Counted from the stretch's first letter, positions 1 through 8,392 are shown. The stretch is DNA of 26,442 nucleotides from an uncultured Bacilli bacterium (GCA_934088535.1 CAKOJC010000016.1:1-26442), one strand, 5' to 3'. Program-made: numbers and translations. The notes: generated from the letters alone by a model not told the origin.

Positions 1-492
1 AAACATCCTAAAAAGGGAGTTGAACCATATGGAAAAGAAGCTAGCGATTATACATGTAATAGAGTTAAAAATGCAAAGAAACTAGAAATTGAATATGATA
101 GTGGAAGTTCAAAAATTGATAAATATGAAAGAGCACTCGGATGGATATTTGTAGATGATTCGTTACTTCAAAAAGAACTTATAGAAAAAGGCTATGCCAA
201 AGTAGCCTATCTATATGGAAAATACATGTACACTGAAGAACTACAAAGAGAGGAAGAAAAAGCAAAAGAATCAAAACTTGGTGTATGGAGTGATGAAGTA
301 CAAAGTGAAACACAAAGTACAGACAATACAAGCAATATAGAAGAAACTAAAGATACGAATACAAATGAAGAAAAATCATTCATAGAAAAACTTATAGATA
401 AAATTTTAGATTCTCTAAAAGATGCAATAAATAATCTATTTAAAAAAATAAAAAAAGAAATAATTAAACAAATAAATAAAATATTTGACTAA
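1..492 (+). CDS. Thermonuclease (staphylococcal nuclease-like), 3' part only
   Basis: The gene runs in from the left edge; the frame is open from base 1 and ends with TAA after 163 visible codons. The first residues (KHPKKGVEPYG) match the segment just after the catalytic Glu of staphylococcal nuclease. DKYERALGW follows, where R44 of the visible part corresponds to catalytic Arg87, then a stretch ending KGYAKVAYLY. The family cleaves DNA and RNA with Ca2+ and is usually secreted. The first catalytic Arg, the Glu and any signal peptide lie outside the window. After the nuclease fold comes an acidic Thr/Asn/Glu-rich linker (about visible residues 100-125) and a Lys-rich amphipathic helical tail. 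That tail is not part of the core fold and might bind membrane or nucleic acid. Family assignment is firm; the role of the tail is unknown. Confidence 0.9.
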   Translation, partial: KHPKKGVEPYGKEASDYTCNRVKNAKKLEIEYDSGSSKIDKYERALGWIFVDDSLLQKELIEKGYAKVAYLYGKYMYTEELQREEEKAKESKLGVWSDEVQSETQSTDNTSNIEETKDTNTNEEKSFIEKLIDKILDSLKDAINNLFKKIKKEIIKQINKIFD

Positions 493-541
493 AAAATATA
501 ATATATTATAATAATATGTACTATATTGGAGAAAAAAGAGT

Positions 542-1696
542 ATGAGAAAAGATGAAAAATTTTTAAAAGATTTAGAAAGTAAATTTAATGATTTAAAACC
601 AAGACAAAAAAATAAAATAATGAAAAAATATACTAAGTTTATAGAAGATGGTAAAAAGAATAAAAGAAAAATGACTAGTATATTAAAAGACTTAGGTAAA
701 CCTGATGAAATAGCTAAAAGAGAATTAGAAAATCTAAATACTAATAAATTTAAATTATTTACTGAATCTTTAAAAGAAAAACTAAATTCAATAAAAGAAA
801 AAACTCTTAAAAAGAAAAAACTCAAAGAAACAAAAGAAAAATTAAAAGAAGAATTTATAAAAGAAAAAAAGCCTAAAAAAATAAAACTTCCTAAAATTAA
901 AGAAGAAGATACTTTAAAAGAAAATATAGAAGAAGTTATTGAAGATGCTAAGGAAGAAATAAATAATGTAACTGAAATAGTAACAGAGAAAAAAATATTT
1001 GAAAGTAAATCTTCTAGAATAAAAAGAATTATTTTTAAGACCTTAGGAGTTATTTTAACTATAATACTACTATTTATATGGTTATGGTTATTAATAGTGT
1101 TTATGGCTTCTATATTTGCTTATTTAGATGGTGTTAAACTTATAGGACTTAATATAGCACTTCTAGGAATAGTACTTTTAGTTTTATCACTAGTTATATT
1201 AATAAACAAAAGTATATTTAAAAAGAAAATAAGTTTAAAATGGTCATTAATATTTATAATAATATTTATAGTAATTATAGCTTTAGGAGTAACACTATTT
1301 ATAAAAGAAATATCAAATATAAAAACTACACATGATGTTAGTGATAAATACACAATGACAAAAAGCTCTACAACATACAACTTATCAAAAGATGATAAAC
1401 CATTCTATATAACATTTAATAGTAATTATAAAACTAAATATATAGTAGAATATGATGAGTCTCTAAAAGATAAAGTAAAAGTAGAAGTTAAGTACTATGA
1501 ATGCTATTATGACTACTTTATAAAGAAAAGTACAGATAGTGCATATATATCATTAAAATTAAATAAAAGAGATCGTTTAAGTGTATATATAGATGACTTA
1601 AAAGAAGGTAAAATCTTTGATAACGATGAACTAGAAAGATACACTGTCAAAATAATAGGATCTAAAAAAGACATGGAAAGAGTAATTATAGAATAA
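542..1696 (+). CDS. HAAS-domain (DUF1700-like) multi-pass membrane protein
   Basis: The 384-residue product starts at an ATG about 6 bases after GGAG. Residues 1-65 resemble the HAAS/DUF1700 helical domain: FLKDLESKF near the start and a closing LKDLGKPDEIAKREL. A very Lys/Glu-rich helical linker (66-155) follows, then three hydrophobic segments (about 163-195, 199-222 and 233-255) and a C-terminal domain of about 125 residues, rich in beta-type residues and probably extracytoplasmic. HAAS proteins often sit beside PadR-type regulators and sense or signal at the membrane; no PadR gene is visible here. The stop codon directly abuts that of the convergent gene at 1697 and no terminator lies between them. 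The fold call is an inference from the N-terminal pattern; the output of the protein is unknown. Confidence 0.6.
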   Translation: MRKDEKFLKDLESKFNDLKPRQKNKIMKKYTKFIEDGKKNKRKMTSILKDLGKPDEIAKRELENLNTNKFKLFTESLKEKLNSIKEKTLKKKKLKETKEKLKEEFIKEKKPKKIKLPKIKEEDTLKENIEEVIEDAKEEINNVTEIVTEKKIFESKSSRIKRIIFKTLGVILTIILLFIWLWLLIVFMASIFAYLDGVKLIGLNIALLGIVLLVLSLVILINKSIFKKKISLKWSLIFIIIFIVIIALGVTLFIKEISNIKTTHDVSDKYTMTKSSTTYNLSKDDKPFYITFNSNYKTKYIVEYDESLKDKVKVEVKYYECYYDYFIKKSTDSAYISLKLNKRDRLSVYIDDLKEGKIFDNDELERYTVKIIGSKKDMERVIIE

Positions 1697-2074
1697 TTAT
1701 TCTTTTTTTAATTCATCTAACTTTTTATTAAGTTCTTCAATTGCTTTCTTTAAGACATCCACATCACTATTACTAGAAGGATAGACTTCTCTAATAATCT
1801 TTCTTATCTTTTCAATATCATATATTACAGGATTATATAAACACTTAACTTCTTTAGAATTAATATTTATAATACTACCATTTATTCTAGATTCTATTAT
1901 ATTTTGACTAGCTGCATTTGTAAGAATGGTTTGTCCAATAAGAATAATCCAGTTACCTAACATATTTTGTTCAGGGGCAGTTAAGCTATCAACAAGAACT
2001 AAACCTAAAATAAATCCAATCGTAGTTGAATATCTTGGATTAGTATTAAATATGTCATCATAACTTTCTTTCAT
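1697..2074 (-). CDS. Hypothetical protein with hydrophobic core and C-terminal helix
   Basis: I do not recognise this 125-residue product. A hydrophobic segment (about residues 19-33, IGFILGLVLVDSLTA) is followed by a second apolar stretch (about 40-55, MLGNWIILIGQ), then a polar region and a Lys/Glu/Leu-rich C-terminal helix that could form a coiled coil (about 105-125). It may be a small membrane-associated protein. No clear ribosome binding site precedes the ATG, so it may be translated from a leaderless or weakly initiated message. It is divergent from feoA (65 bases between the starts) and convergent with the HAAS gene. Confidence 0.6.
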   Translation of the reverse strand: MKESYDDIFNTNPRYSTTIGFILGLVLVDSLTAPEQNMLGNWIILIGQTILTNAASQNIIESRINGSIININSKEVKCLYNPVIYDIEKIRKIIREVYPSSNSDVDVLKKAIEELNKKLDELKKE

Positions 2075-2139
2075 ACTTAATAATATGTTTTAAGTACAAA
2101 AAAACTCATACAACATATATTACTAAAGAAGGAGGTTAT

Positions 2140-2364
2140 ATGAATTTATGTGATTTGGACTTTAATAAAAAAGCTATCATAGATGATATAACTTTACATG
2201 GTATTAAGAAAAGAAGGTTATATGATTTAGGTTTTATACCAAGAGAAACTGTATATAAAATGTTTAATTCTATTTATAAGAATCCTAAATGTTATAAAGT
2301 TAAAAATACTTTTTTAGCATTAAGAGACGAAGATGCTATTAACATAGAGGTTCATTATGAATAA
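2140..2364 (+). CDS. feoA: FeoA, ferrous iron transport accessory protein
   Basis: This 74-residue SH3-like protein has the FeoA pattern: a short beta start, then KRRLYDLGFIPRETV (about residues 24-38), matching the family motif RRLxDLGxxPG, and a closing LRDEDAINIEV. The usual Gly after Pro in that motif is Arg here. FeoA works with FeoB in Fe2+ uptake, probably by binding its cytoplasmic GTPase part. A strong GAAGGAGG lies just upstream. The feoB start codon lies inside the end of feoA (8-base overlap), so the two are translationally coupled. I saw no convincing Fur-type palindrome in the short upstream gap. Confidence 0.93.
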   Translation: MNLCDLDFNKKAIIDDITLHGIKKRRLYDLGFIPRETVYKMFNSIYKNPKCYKVKNTFLALRDEDAINIEVHYE

Positions 2365-4336
2365 AAATATTCTTTTAGTTGGTAATCCTAATGTAGGTAA
2401 ATCTTCTATTTTCAATATATTAACTCACTCACATGAACATACCGGTAACTGGACAGGTAAAACTGTTAAATTAGCTAAAAAAAATATTATAAATACTAAT
2501 TATACTTTAATAGATTTACCAGGTATATATTCACTTTCAAGTCTTAGTGAAGAAGAAATAGTAGCTAAAGATACTCTTTTATTTGAACAATATGAAAAGA
2601 TAATTTATGTTATGGATGCATCTAATATTGAGAAGAACTTACATCTACTTTTACAAATACTTGAGATTAATAAAAATATAATTTTATGTCTTAATATGAT
2701 AGATGAATTAGATTCTAAAGGTATAAAAGTAGATGATAAAAGATTAAGTGAAATACTAGGTATAAAAGTAATAAAGTGTTCTGCATCAAAGAACATAGGT
2801 ATTAAAGAATTAATAGATTCTTTAGATACAACAAGTACTAGTAATTATAACTACATTTATGATTTTAATATCGAAAAGAGTATATCTGATATATTTGACT
2901 ATCTTACTCATCAATTCAAATCTAGATTTATAGCATTAAGTCTTTTAGAAAAAGATAAAACCTTAGTAGAATCTATAAACAAAAAATATAAAGTAAATAT
3001 TATTAATGATGATATACAAAATTATTTAATGGATATTAATTCAGAAAAAATATCAGACAAAGTATCTCTTTTATTAAATGATATTTCTAAAAATATTACA
3101 AACGAAGTAGTAAAAAGATCAAAAGAAAAAGAAATAGGTGTTATAGATAAAATATTTACTAAAAAGATTTATGCTTTATCTATAATGTTTATTGTTATGT
3201 TTGGTATATTTTTAATTACTATAGTACTTGCTAATTATCCAAGTGATGCTCTTAGTTATTTATTTTCAAAGTTAGAAGTTCTCTTATTAAACTTAGTTCA
3301 ATATTTAAAGATTCCAGGGTATATTTATGAACCACTTATCTACGGAGTATATAGAGTTGTTAGTTTTATAGTATCTGTTATGTTTCCACCATTAGTTATC
3401 TTTTTCTTTTTATTTACCTATGCTGAAGAAAGTGGAATACTTCCAAGACTTGCTTTTAACTTTGATAATGTCTTTAAGAAATGTGGTTGTCATGGAAAGC
3501 AAGCATTAACTATTTGTTCGGGCTTTGGATGTAATGCTTGTGCAGTAGTAGGAAGCAGAATAATAGATAGTAAAAGAGATAAACTGATAGCTATATTAAC
3601 AAATTCGTTTATTCCCTGTAATGGTAGATTTCCAATGATAATAGCTCTCATCACAATGTTTTTTACTACATCTAATAACAAACTACAAGTATCTTTCTAT
3701 TTAACTTTATTTGTAATACTTTCTATTTTAATATCGCTGCTTACTTCATTTATATTATCTAAAACTATATTAAAAGGGTATAATGGTTTCTTTATACTAG
3801 AACTTCCTGATTATAAAAAAGTAAAACTAAAAAAAGTATTAAAGAATAGTCTAGTATATAAGTCTTTATCTATATTAAAAAAAGCAGTATTAGTATCAAT
3901 TCCTTGTGGAATAATTATATATCTGATGACTAATACTACTATTAAAGATATTACTTTATTTAAAGTTATAAGCGAATTCTTAGAGCCATTTGCTTCTCTT
4001 ATAGGCTTAGATGGTGTTATACTTTTATCTTTCTTTTTGGCATTACCAGCTAATGAAATAGTTCTACCAATTATTATAATGGGATATCTAGGCGATAAAA
4101 ATGTACCAATGATATCAAACTATCTTTCTATTAAAGAAGTATTGATTAACAATGGATGGACATATATGACAGCACTTTCTACTATATTATTTTCTATTAT
4201 GCATTTTCCATGTGGTACAACTCTTGCTACTATTAAAAGTGAAGTAGGCACAAAGTGGATGATATATAGTTTCTTTATACCACTTATAACTGGAATATTA
4301 TTTTTGTTAATACTTAATGTATTGCATGGCTTTTAA
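2357..4336 (+). CDS. feoB: FeoB, ferrous iron transporter with GTPase domain
   Basis: The 659-residue product is of ordinary FeoB length. The N-terminal GTPase domain shows G1 GNPNVGKSS (residues 9-17), G3 DLPG (53-56) and G4 NMID (113-116). A helical spacer follows, then the polytopic membrane part with two Gate-like regions. The first has a Cys-rich stretch (KKCGCHGKQALTICSGFGCN) and the second carries FPCGTT near the C-terminus. The protein imports Fe2+ across the cytoplasmic membrane. It overlaps feoA and forms a two-gene operon; no FeoC is seen. The downstream hairpin has its T-run on the other strand and appears to serve tRNA-Asn. Confidence 0.96.
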   Translation: MNKNILLVGNPNVGKSSIFNILTHSHEHTGNWTGKTVKLAKKNIINTNYTLIDLPGIYSLSSLSEEEIVAKDTLLFEQYEKIIYVMDASNIEKNLHLLLQILEINKNIILCLNMIDELDSKGIKVDDKRLSEILGIKVIKCSASKNIGIKELIDSLDTTSTSNYNYIYDFNIEKSISDIFDYLTHQFKSRFIALSLLEKDKTLVESINKKYKVNIINDDIQNYLMDINSEKISDKVSLLLNDISKNITNEVVKRSKEKEIGVIDKIFTKKIYALSIMFIVMFGIFLITIVLANYPSDALSYLFSKLEVLLLNLVQYLKIPGYIYEPLIYGVYRVVSFIVSVMFPPLVIFFFLFTYAEESGILPRLAFNFDNVFKKCGCHGKQALTICSGFGCNACAVVGSRIIDSKRDKLIAILTNSFIPCNGRFPMIIALITMFFTTSNNKLQVSFYLTLFVILSILISLLTSFILSKTILKGYNGFFILELPDYKKVKLKKVLKNSLVYKSLSILKKAVLVSIPCGIIIYLMTNTTIKDITLFKVISEFLEPFASLIGLDGVILLSFFLALPANEIVLPIIIMGYLGDKNVPMISNYLSIKEVLINNGWTYMTALSTILFSIMHFPCGTTLATIKSEVGTKWMIYSFFIPLITGILFLLILNVLHGF

Positions 4337-4340
4337 CCCA

Positions 4341-4368
4341 AGAAAAAAACTCTAGAAACTCTAGAGTT
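4341..4368 (-). terminator. Rho-independent terminator of tRNA-Asn
   Basis: A 9-bp perfect inverted repeat (4348-4356 with 4360-4368, core ACTCTAGA/TCTAGAGT, 3-base loop) is followed on the minus strand by a T-rich run from the A-run at 4343-4349. It lies 10 bases past the CCA end of the tRNA. Confidence 0.8.
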
Positions 4369-4378
4369 AATATTCAAC

Positions 4379-4454
4379 TGGCGCCTGATGCAGGACTCGG
4401 ACCTGCGACCTAACGGTTAACAGCCGTGCGCTCTACCGACTGAGCTAATCAGGC
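4379..4454 (-). tRNA. tRNA-Asn (GTT)
   Basis: Read on the minus strand this is a 76-base cloverleaf. The acceptor stem is GCCTGAT paired with ATCAGGC, with discriminator G and an encoded CCA. The D stem is GCTC/GAGC and the anticodon loop reads CTGTTAA with anticodon GTT. The T arm is GCAGG, TCCGAGT, CCTGC. All stems are fully paired. A near-perfect promoter lies upstream and a terminator downstream, so it is transcribed alone. Confidence 0.97.
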
Positions 4455-4467
4455 ACTTGCATAAATA

Positions 4468-4496
4468 ATTATAGATTATCATTTGATATTTGTCAA
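4468..4496 (-). promoter_or_regulatory. Sigma-A-type promoter for tRNA-Asn
   Basis: On the minus strand TTGACA (4491-4496), a 17-base spacer and TATAAT (4468-4473) match the housekeeping consensus exactly, 14 bases before the tRNA 5' end. Confidence 0.88.
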
Positions 4497-4504
4497 CAAA
4501 AATA

Positions 4505-4533
4505 TAGACATTTATTATAAAAATTGATAAAAT
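4505..4533 (+). promoter_or_regulatory. Probable promoter for the AAA+ gene
   Basis: TAGACA (4505-4510), 17 bases and TAAAAT (4528-4533) precede the AAA+ gene. The AGAGGGA ribosome binding site follows. One mismatch lies in each hexamer. Confidence 0.55.
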
Positions 4534-4557
4534 TAATATGAATTAAGAGGGAAAAGT

Positions 4558-5571
4558 ATGAATAATAATATAGAAATGGTAGATTTAAGTAGTAATAATC
4601 AAAATACAAATATAAATACTAATAATACAGTTGTTAATCCAAGCAATCCAAATCATGTTAGTATTTTAGAAATGTATGGAGAAAATTTAAGTAGAAAAGA
4701 ATATGTTACTAACCCAGCAATTGGAAGAGATAGTGAAATAGAACAAGCTATAGTAATACTTTTAACACCAGAAAAAAGTGCTCTTTTAGTAGGTAAAGCT
4801 GGTGTAGGTAAAACTGCTATTGTTGAAGGTATAGGGTACAGAATGAAAAATGGTATGATACCTAATGCACTAAAACCATATGAATTAATTAAAGTTAATA
4901 TTTCAAGTTTACTTGGTGAAACTAAAGTAGGCGAAGGACAAACTGAAAATAGACTTCAATTATTAGTAGATGAATTAAAAACTAAAAAGAATATTATATT
5001 ATTTATAGATGAAGTTCACCTTCTAGTTAACAGAAACACTACTAACATGAGTATAGACTTTGCCAACATGTTAAAGCCAGGTCTAGACCGTGGTGATATT
5101 AAAATGATAGGTGCAACTACATATGAAGAATATGAAGCATATATTTTAAGAGATAGAGCCTTCTTAAGACGTTTCTTAAAAGTAGATGTAGCTGAACCAG
5201 ATGAAGATCAATGTACACAAATCTTACTTGGAACATATCCTAAATATGAAAAAAGAACTGGTGTAAAACTTGAATATACTGACTACTTAAAAGAAAAAAT
5301 ATTCAGATTTATAGTTCAAATGACAGATGAATATAAAAGAATTTATGAAATAGGTAATAGATACCCGGATGTTGCTCTTACAATCGTTATGAGTGCATTC
5401 TCACTTGCTTCATATGAAAATAGTCCAGTCGTAACACTAAAACATTTCTATAAAGCAATATGTAGAACAAAAGTAGTATATGAAGATGCTAAAGTAAAAG
5501 AAATAGCTAGATTCAAAGAATTATTCAAAGATATTATTGCTGAAGAAAATGTGGATCTAAACGATATGTAA
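4558..5571 (+). CDS. Stand-alone ClpA/B D1-type AAA+ ATPase
   Basis: The 337-residue product carries a single AAA+ module close to the first nucleotide-binding domain of ClpB/ClpC. It has [11 protein letters not shown] before the P-loop, Walker A GKAGVGKT (79-86), Walker B ILFIDEVH (147-154), sensor-1 GATTYEEYE, an Arg-finger region RDRAFLRRF and a small helical lid. The Clp N-domain, middle domain, second ATPase ring and any ClpP-binding loop are absent; full ClpB is about 860 residues. Instead there is an Asn/Thr-rich, probably disordered N-terminal tail (1-35). It is therefore not a complete disaggregase or protease subunit. The substrate or partner is unknown; related free-standing D1-like ATPases act in secretion or remodelling machines, but no partner gene is adjacent. 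It forms a single-gene unit between a promoter and a strong terminator. Confidence 0.85.
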   Translation: MNNNIEMVDLSSNNQNTNINTNNTVVNPSNPNHVSILEMYGENLSRKEYVTNPAIGRDSEIEQAIVILLTPEKSALLVGKAGVGKTAIVEGIGYRMKNGMIPNALKPYELIKVNISSLLGETKVGEGQTENRLQLLVDELKTKKNIILFIDEVHLLVNRNTTNMSIDFANMLKPGLDRGDIKMIGATTYEEYEAYILRDRAFLRRFLKVDVAEPDEDQCTQILLGTYPKYEKRTGVKLEYTDYLKEKIFRFIVQMTDEYKRIYEIGNRYPDVALTIVMSAFSLASYENSPVVTLKHFYKAICRTKVVYEDAKVKEIARFKELFKDIIAEENVDLNDM

Positions 5572-5603
5572 AAAAATAAAATATATATAAAATTTAAAAA
5601 TAC

Positions 5604-5656
5604 AAAGAAAATTCTATGTGAAACTATAATTATCACTAAGAGAATTTTCTTTTTTT
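5604..5656 (+). terminator. Rho-independent terminator after the AAA+ gene
   Basis: A 12-bp perfect repeat (AAAGAAAATTCT at 5604-5615 and its complement at 5641-5652) is followed by a T-run. The loop is long (25 bases). Confidence 0.75.
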
Positions 5657-5665
5657 ATTATCATA

Positions 5666-5706
5666 AAATCATCTCAAAATAAAATTTTACCAATTTGAAA
5701 TGATTT
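5666..5706 (+). promoter_or_regulatory. Inverted repeat overlapping the ABC operon promoter
   Basis: AAATCATCTCAAA (5666-5678) and TTTGAAATGATTT (5694-5706) are complementary at 12 of 13 positions. The right arm contains the -35 hexamer of the next promoter, so this may be an operator, or the T-rich right side may act as a second terminator. No regulator gene is adjacent. Confidence 0.4.
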
Positions 5707-5723
5707 TTTTAATTTTGTAGTAT
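5695..5723 (+). promoter_or_regulatory. Sigma-A-type promoter for the ABC exporter genes
   Basis: TTGAAA (5695-5700), 17 bases and TAGTAT (5718-5723), 22 bases before the ATG, with AAAGGA between. Confidence 0.65.
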
Positions 5724-5745
5724 ACAACTAACGAAAGGAAGAATT

Positions 5746-6630
5746 ATGAAAAAAGCAATAAAAGTAAGAAATATAAGTAAGACAATTGGTAGAAAGAAAA
5801 TATTAGATAACATTAGTTTTGATATTTATGAAGGCGAAATAGTAGGTTTAGTTGGTAAAAATGGAGCAGGTAAAAGTACACTCTTAAAGATTATGACTGG
5901 TCTTTATAGTTATGACGAAGGAGAAATTTATTATTATAATTACAATTTAAGAACTGATTATGAAAAAGCTATGTCTATCGTAGGTACACTAATAGAAAAT
6001 CCAGATATGTATAATAATCTATCTGGAAAAAAGAATCTAGAGTTATTTAAAAGCATGTTTAAAGGCATAGATGAAGGAACTATAGAAGAAATAGTACGTA
6101 TAGTTGAAATGGAAAAATACTTAGGAAAAAAGTTTAAAACATACTCTCTAGGGATGAAAGAAAGATTAGGTATCGCATCGTCCCTTATTAATAAACCTAA
6201 AATACTTATTCTAGATGAACCAACTAATGGTCTTGATAGAGAAGGTGTTAAAAATATAATGAAAATGTTAAAAGATTTAAAAGACACAACTATTATTATA
6301 TCTTCACATATGCTTAGTGATATAGAAGAGTTATGTAATAAGATTATATTTATAAATGATGGTAAAATCGATAGTATAAAAATAAAACAAAATGATAATA
6401 AGAAAAATATAGTTTTTGAAGTAGATGATTTTTCTAAAGCAAGACTAATTATAAAAGATTACTGTGTTAATGAAAATTTAGAAGTCTATGAAACAGATGA
6501 CATGGTAAGTTTAATAAATAAAGAACTTGTACTTAATAATATAAATGTTTATAGGATTAGTGAATCTACCAATACACTAGAAAATGATTTCTTTAAAATG
6601 ATAGGTAAATCAAATGATAAATCTAATTAA
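5746..6630 (+). CDS. ABC transporter ATP-binding protein (ABC-2/BcrA type)
   Basis: The 294-residue product has a full ABC ATPase domain: Walker A GKNGAGKST (37-45), a degenerate signature SLGMKERLG (134-142) of the drug/antibiotic exporter type, Walker B ILILDEPTNGLD (153-164) and H-loop SSH. A C-terminal extension of about 80 residues after the ATPase is usual for BcrA/CcmA-like subunits. It should power an exporter together with the permease that starts inside its 3' end (17-base overlap), giving a heteromeric ABC-2 exporter. The substrate cannot be read from sequence; lantibiotic or bacitracin resistance and lipid export are possibilities. A promoter and a possible operator lie just upstream. 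Confidence 0.93.
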   Translation: MKKAIKVRNISKTIGRKKILDNISFDIYEGEIVGLVGKNGAGKSTLLKIMTGLYSYDEGEIYYYNYNLRTDYEKAMSIVGTLIENPDMYNNLSGKKNLELFKSMFKGIDEGTIEEIVRIVEMEKYLGKKFKTYSLGMKERLGIASSLINKPKILILDEPTNGLDREGVKNIMKMLKDLKDTTIIISSHMLSDIEELCNKIIFINDGKIDSIKIKQNDNKKNIVFEVDDFSKARLIIKDYCVNENLEVYETDDMVSLINKELVLNNINVYRISESTNTLENDFFKMIGKSNDKSN

Positions 6631-7318
6631 AAATGAATTTATAAAACTAGGCAAGTTTAAATTTATATGTTCACACTTAGTATTTTTAGCTTCAATTGTT
6701 GTTTATTATTATGTAAATAAAAAAGTAATAACTGAAGATTTTATTTTAAAACTAATACCATTTGTAGGAGTAGTTCTGTCAATTATATTTTGTTCGATTA
6801 TGTCAAGTGAATATTCTAAAGGCACATTTAGAATTTACCTTACAAAACCTATAAAAAGAACTAAAGTATATATATCAAAGTTATTAACAATTTTTTTGAC
6901 TTTATTCAGTATTTTACTACATAATTTGACAATTTACGCATTATTTACACAGTCAATAAGTGTAAACTTTACTACTAAATATATTAGTTATTCACAATCT
7001 CTCGTATTAATCTCAGTAATTATTATGATGTTATCAACAATTATAAAATCATCCTCATTAATATCAGGAATAACTATATTGTTATTAACATTTGGTTTCA
7101 CGCTGTTTGAATTATTAACATTAACTAATCTTAAGTTCTTAGAATATACATTTTTACCATACTTAGATCTAAATATGTTAAGTGATATTAAATTAATAAA
7201 TGAAACATTAAACACAAATCTATCCCTAAGAAAATCTATTCTAGTAATTTTTATTTATTCAGTATTATTTTTTATAGTTGGTTTAATTGTTTTCAATAAA
7301 AAAGATATTAAAAATTAA
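6614..7318 (+). CDS. ABC-2 type transporter permease
   Basis: The 234-residue membrane protein has about six hydrophobic segments, and the ABC-2 permease hallmark EYSKGTFRIYLTKPIKR (about residues 66-82) lies in the first cytoplasmic loop. It starts within the ATPase gene, so the two are coupled and should form one exporter. The stop codon overlaps by 4 bases the stop of the convergent cotJC gene, and no terminator separates them. Transcripts from the two strands may therefore run into each other. Confidence 0.88.
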   Translation: MINLIKNEFIKLGKFKFICSHLVFLASIVVYYYVNKKVITEDFILKLIPFVGVVLSIIFCSIMSSEYSKGTFRIYLTKPIKRTKVYISKLLTIFLTLFSILLHNLTIYALFTQSISVNFTTKYISYSQSLVLISVIIMMLSTIIKSSSLISGITILLLTFGFTLFELLTLTNLKFLEYTFLPYLDLNMLSDIKLINETLNTNLSLRKSILVIFIYSVLFFIVGLIVFNKKDIKN

Positions 7319-7872
7319 TATCCTTTCTTTTTATAATAATCATGTAATTCTTTAAATCTATTAAAGTGTACTATCTCTCTTTGTCTTAAGAAACTAAGTG
7401 GAGCAAGTAAGCTTTCATCATCAGTTAAATCCATTAAGTTTTCATAAGTAGCTCTTGCTTTTTCTTCAGCTGCCATATCTTCTTGAAGATCAACTATTGG
7501 ATCTCCTGTAGAAGCTATATAAGCAGCTGTGAATGGAATACCATCTTGATTAAATGGAAATACTCCTTTTTTATGTGACGTGTACCATCCTTCAAGTCCA
7601 TTCTTTTTTAACTCTTCAACACTAGCATCCTTAAGTAATTGACTAACCATTGTACATATCATCTCAACATGACCAAGTTCTTCAGTACCAATATCAGAAA
7701 GAAGAGCTTTACCTTTATCATCTGGCATAGTGAATCTCTGCATTAAATATCTTAAAGATGCTCCAAGCTCACCATCGCTTCCACCAACTTGAGTAATTAA
7801 CTGTTTAGCCATCTTTATATCTTTCTTTCTAACATTGACTGGATACTCTAAAGTCTTTTCATACTTAAACAT
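7315..7872 (-). CDS. cotJC: CotJC-like manganese catalase family protein
   Basis: The 185-residue product matches CotJC in length. The dimanganese ligand pattern is complete: E35 in GSDGELGAS, E65 and H68 in TEELGHVEM, E136 in AAEEKAR and H169 in REIVHFNRF. Their spacing agrees with non-haem manganese catalases. In Bacillus, CotJC is a spore inner-coat protein; related proteins break down hydrogen peroxide. It starts one base after the stop of the CotJA-CotJB fusion, and its GGAGG site lies in the 3' end of that gene, so the two are co-translated. Spore coat location is inferred from family knowledge; whether this organism sporulates cannot be told from the window. Confidence 0.92.
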   Translation of the reverse strand: MFKYEKTLEYPVNVRKKDIKMAKQLITQVGGSDGELGASLRYLMQRFTMPDDKGKALLSDIGTEELGHVEMICTMVSQLLKDASVEELKKNGLEGWYTSHKKGVFPFNQDGIPFTAAYIASTGDPIVDLQEDMAAEEKARATYENLMDLTDDESLLAPLSFLRQREIVHFNRFKELHDYYKKKGY

Positions 7873-7873
7873 A

Positions 7874-8365
7874 CTAGTTACCTCCTTTATCCCAAGGCCA
7901 AGGATTATCTATCCAAGTCCATTTATCACTACTAACAACATCTTTTACACATAATGGACCATAAACATTCTCATATTTATTTTTTAGTTCATTATACATT
8001 TTTTTATATTCTTGAAAATTACTTAACATTTTCTTATCATCAGGATATATATCTAAATATAAATTCATATCCTTCATCGCAAAATTATACATTTGTATCT
8101 TATAAAGTAACATATCTCTATCATTAGTAACTTTTAATTTGTAAACATGATTCTTATATCTAGAATACATATCACTAAACATATTACCTTTATTAAACCC
8201 TTCCATAGGTGAATACAAACTCTCATCTCTATTAAAATTAATACTATCAATATTAATATCTATATCATTATATTTACTCTTATCAACATATTTATTTATG
8301 TCATACTCATATTCAAGTTCATTAGACACTATATCGAAGTAATTATTATTTTCATCATATAACAT
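7874..8365 (-). CDS. Fused CotJA-CotJB spore coat protein
   Basis: The 163-residue product joins two proteins that are normally separate. Residues about 51-76 carry the CotJA core (YSPMEGFNKGNMF, then a Tyr-rich YKN motif). Residues about 84-160 are a complete CotJB: IQMYNFAMKDMNLYLD, YENVYGPL and the terminal WTWIDNPWPW. The first 48 residues are acidic, Asn/Tyr-rich and look disordered. I chose the ATG at 8363-8365 because AGGAGG (8374-8379) lies 8 bases before it; a TTG two codons upstream would be only 2 bases from that site. The gene is followed at once by cotJC. CotJA and CotJB help place CotJC in the coat in Bacillus; a fusion would fix their ratio (inference). Confidence 0.85.
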   Translation of the reverse strand: MLYDENNNYFDIVSNELEYEYDINKYVDKSKYNDIDINIDSINFNRDESLYSPMEGFNKGNMFSDMYSRYKNHVYKLKVTNDRDMLLYKIQMYNFAMKDMNLYLDIYPDDKKMLSNFQEYKKMYNELKNKYENVYGPLCVKDVVSSDKWTWIDNPWPWDKGGN

Positions 8366-8384
8366 TTTCAAATCCTCCTAGACT

Positions 8385-8392
8385 ATTGTATG
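8385..8392 (-). promoter_or_regulatory. Candidate mother-cell sigma factor -10 box for cotJ
   Basis: On the minus strand the box reads CATACAAT, the textbook -10 of sigma-E promoters (and with the next base also of sigma-K). A -35 is not clear: ATAG lies about 13 bases upstream, shorter than usual. Transcription from here would begin next to the ribosome binding site, which is tight. Tentative. Confidence 0.3.

Noticed and set aside
2212..2220. Possible reassignment of AGG from Arg, known from some uncultured Bacilli
   Set aside because: The AGG in feoA falls at a position where the family has Arg, and the AGG in the RT also fits Arg.
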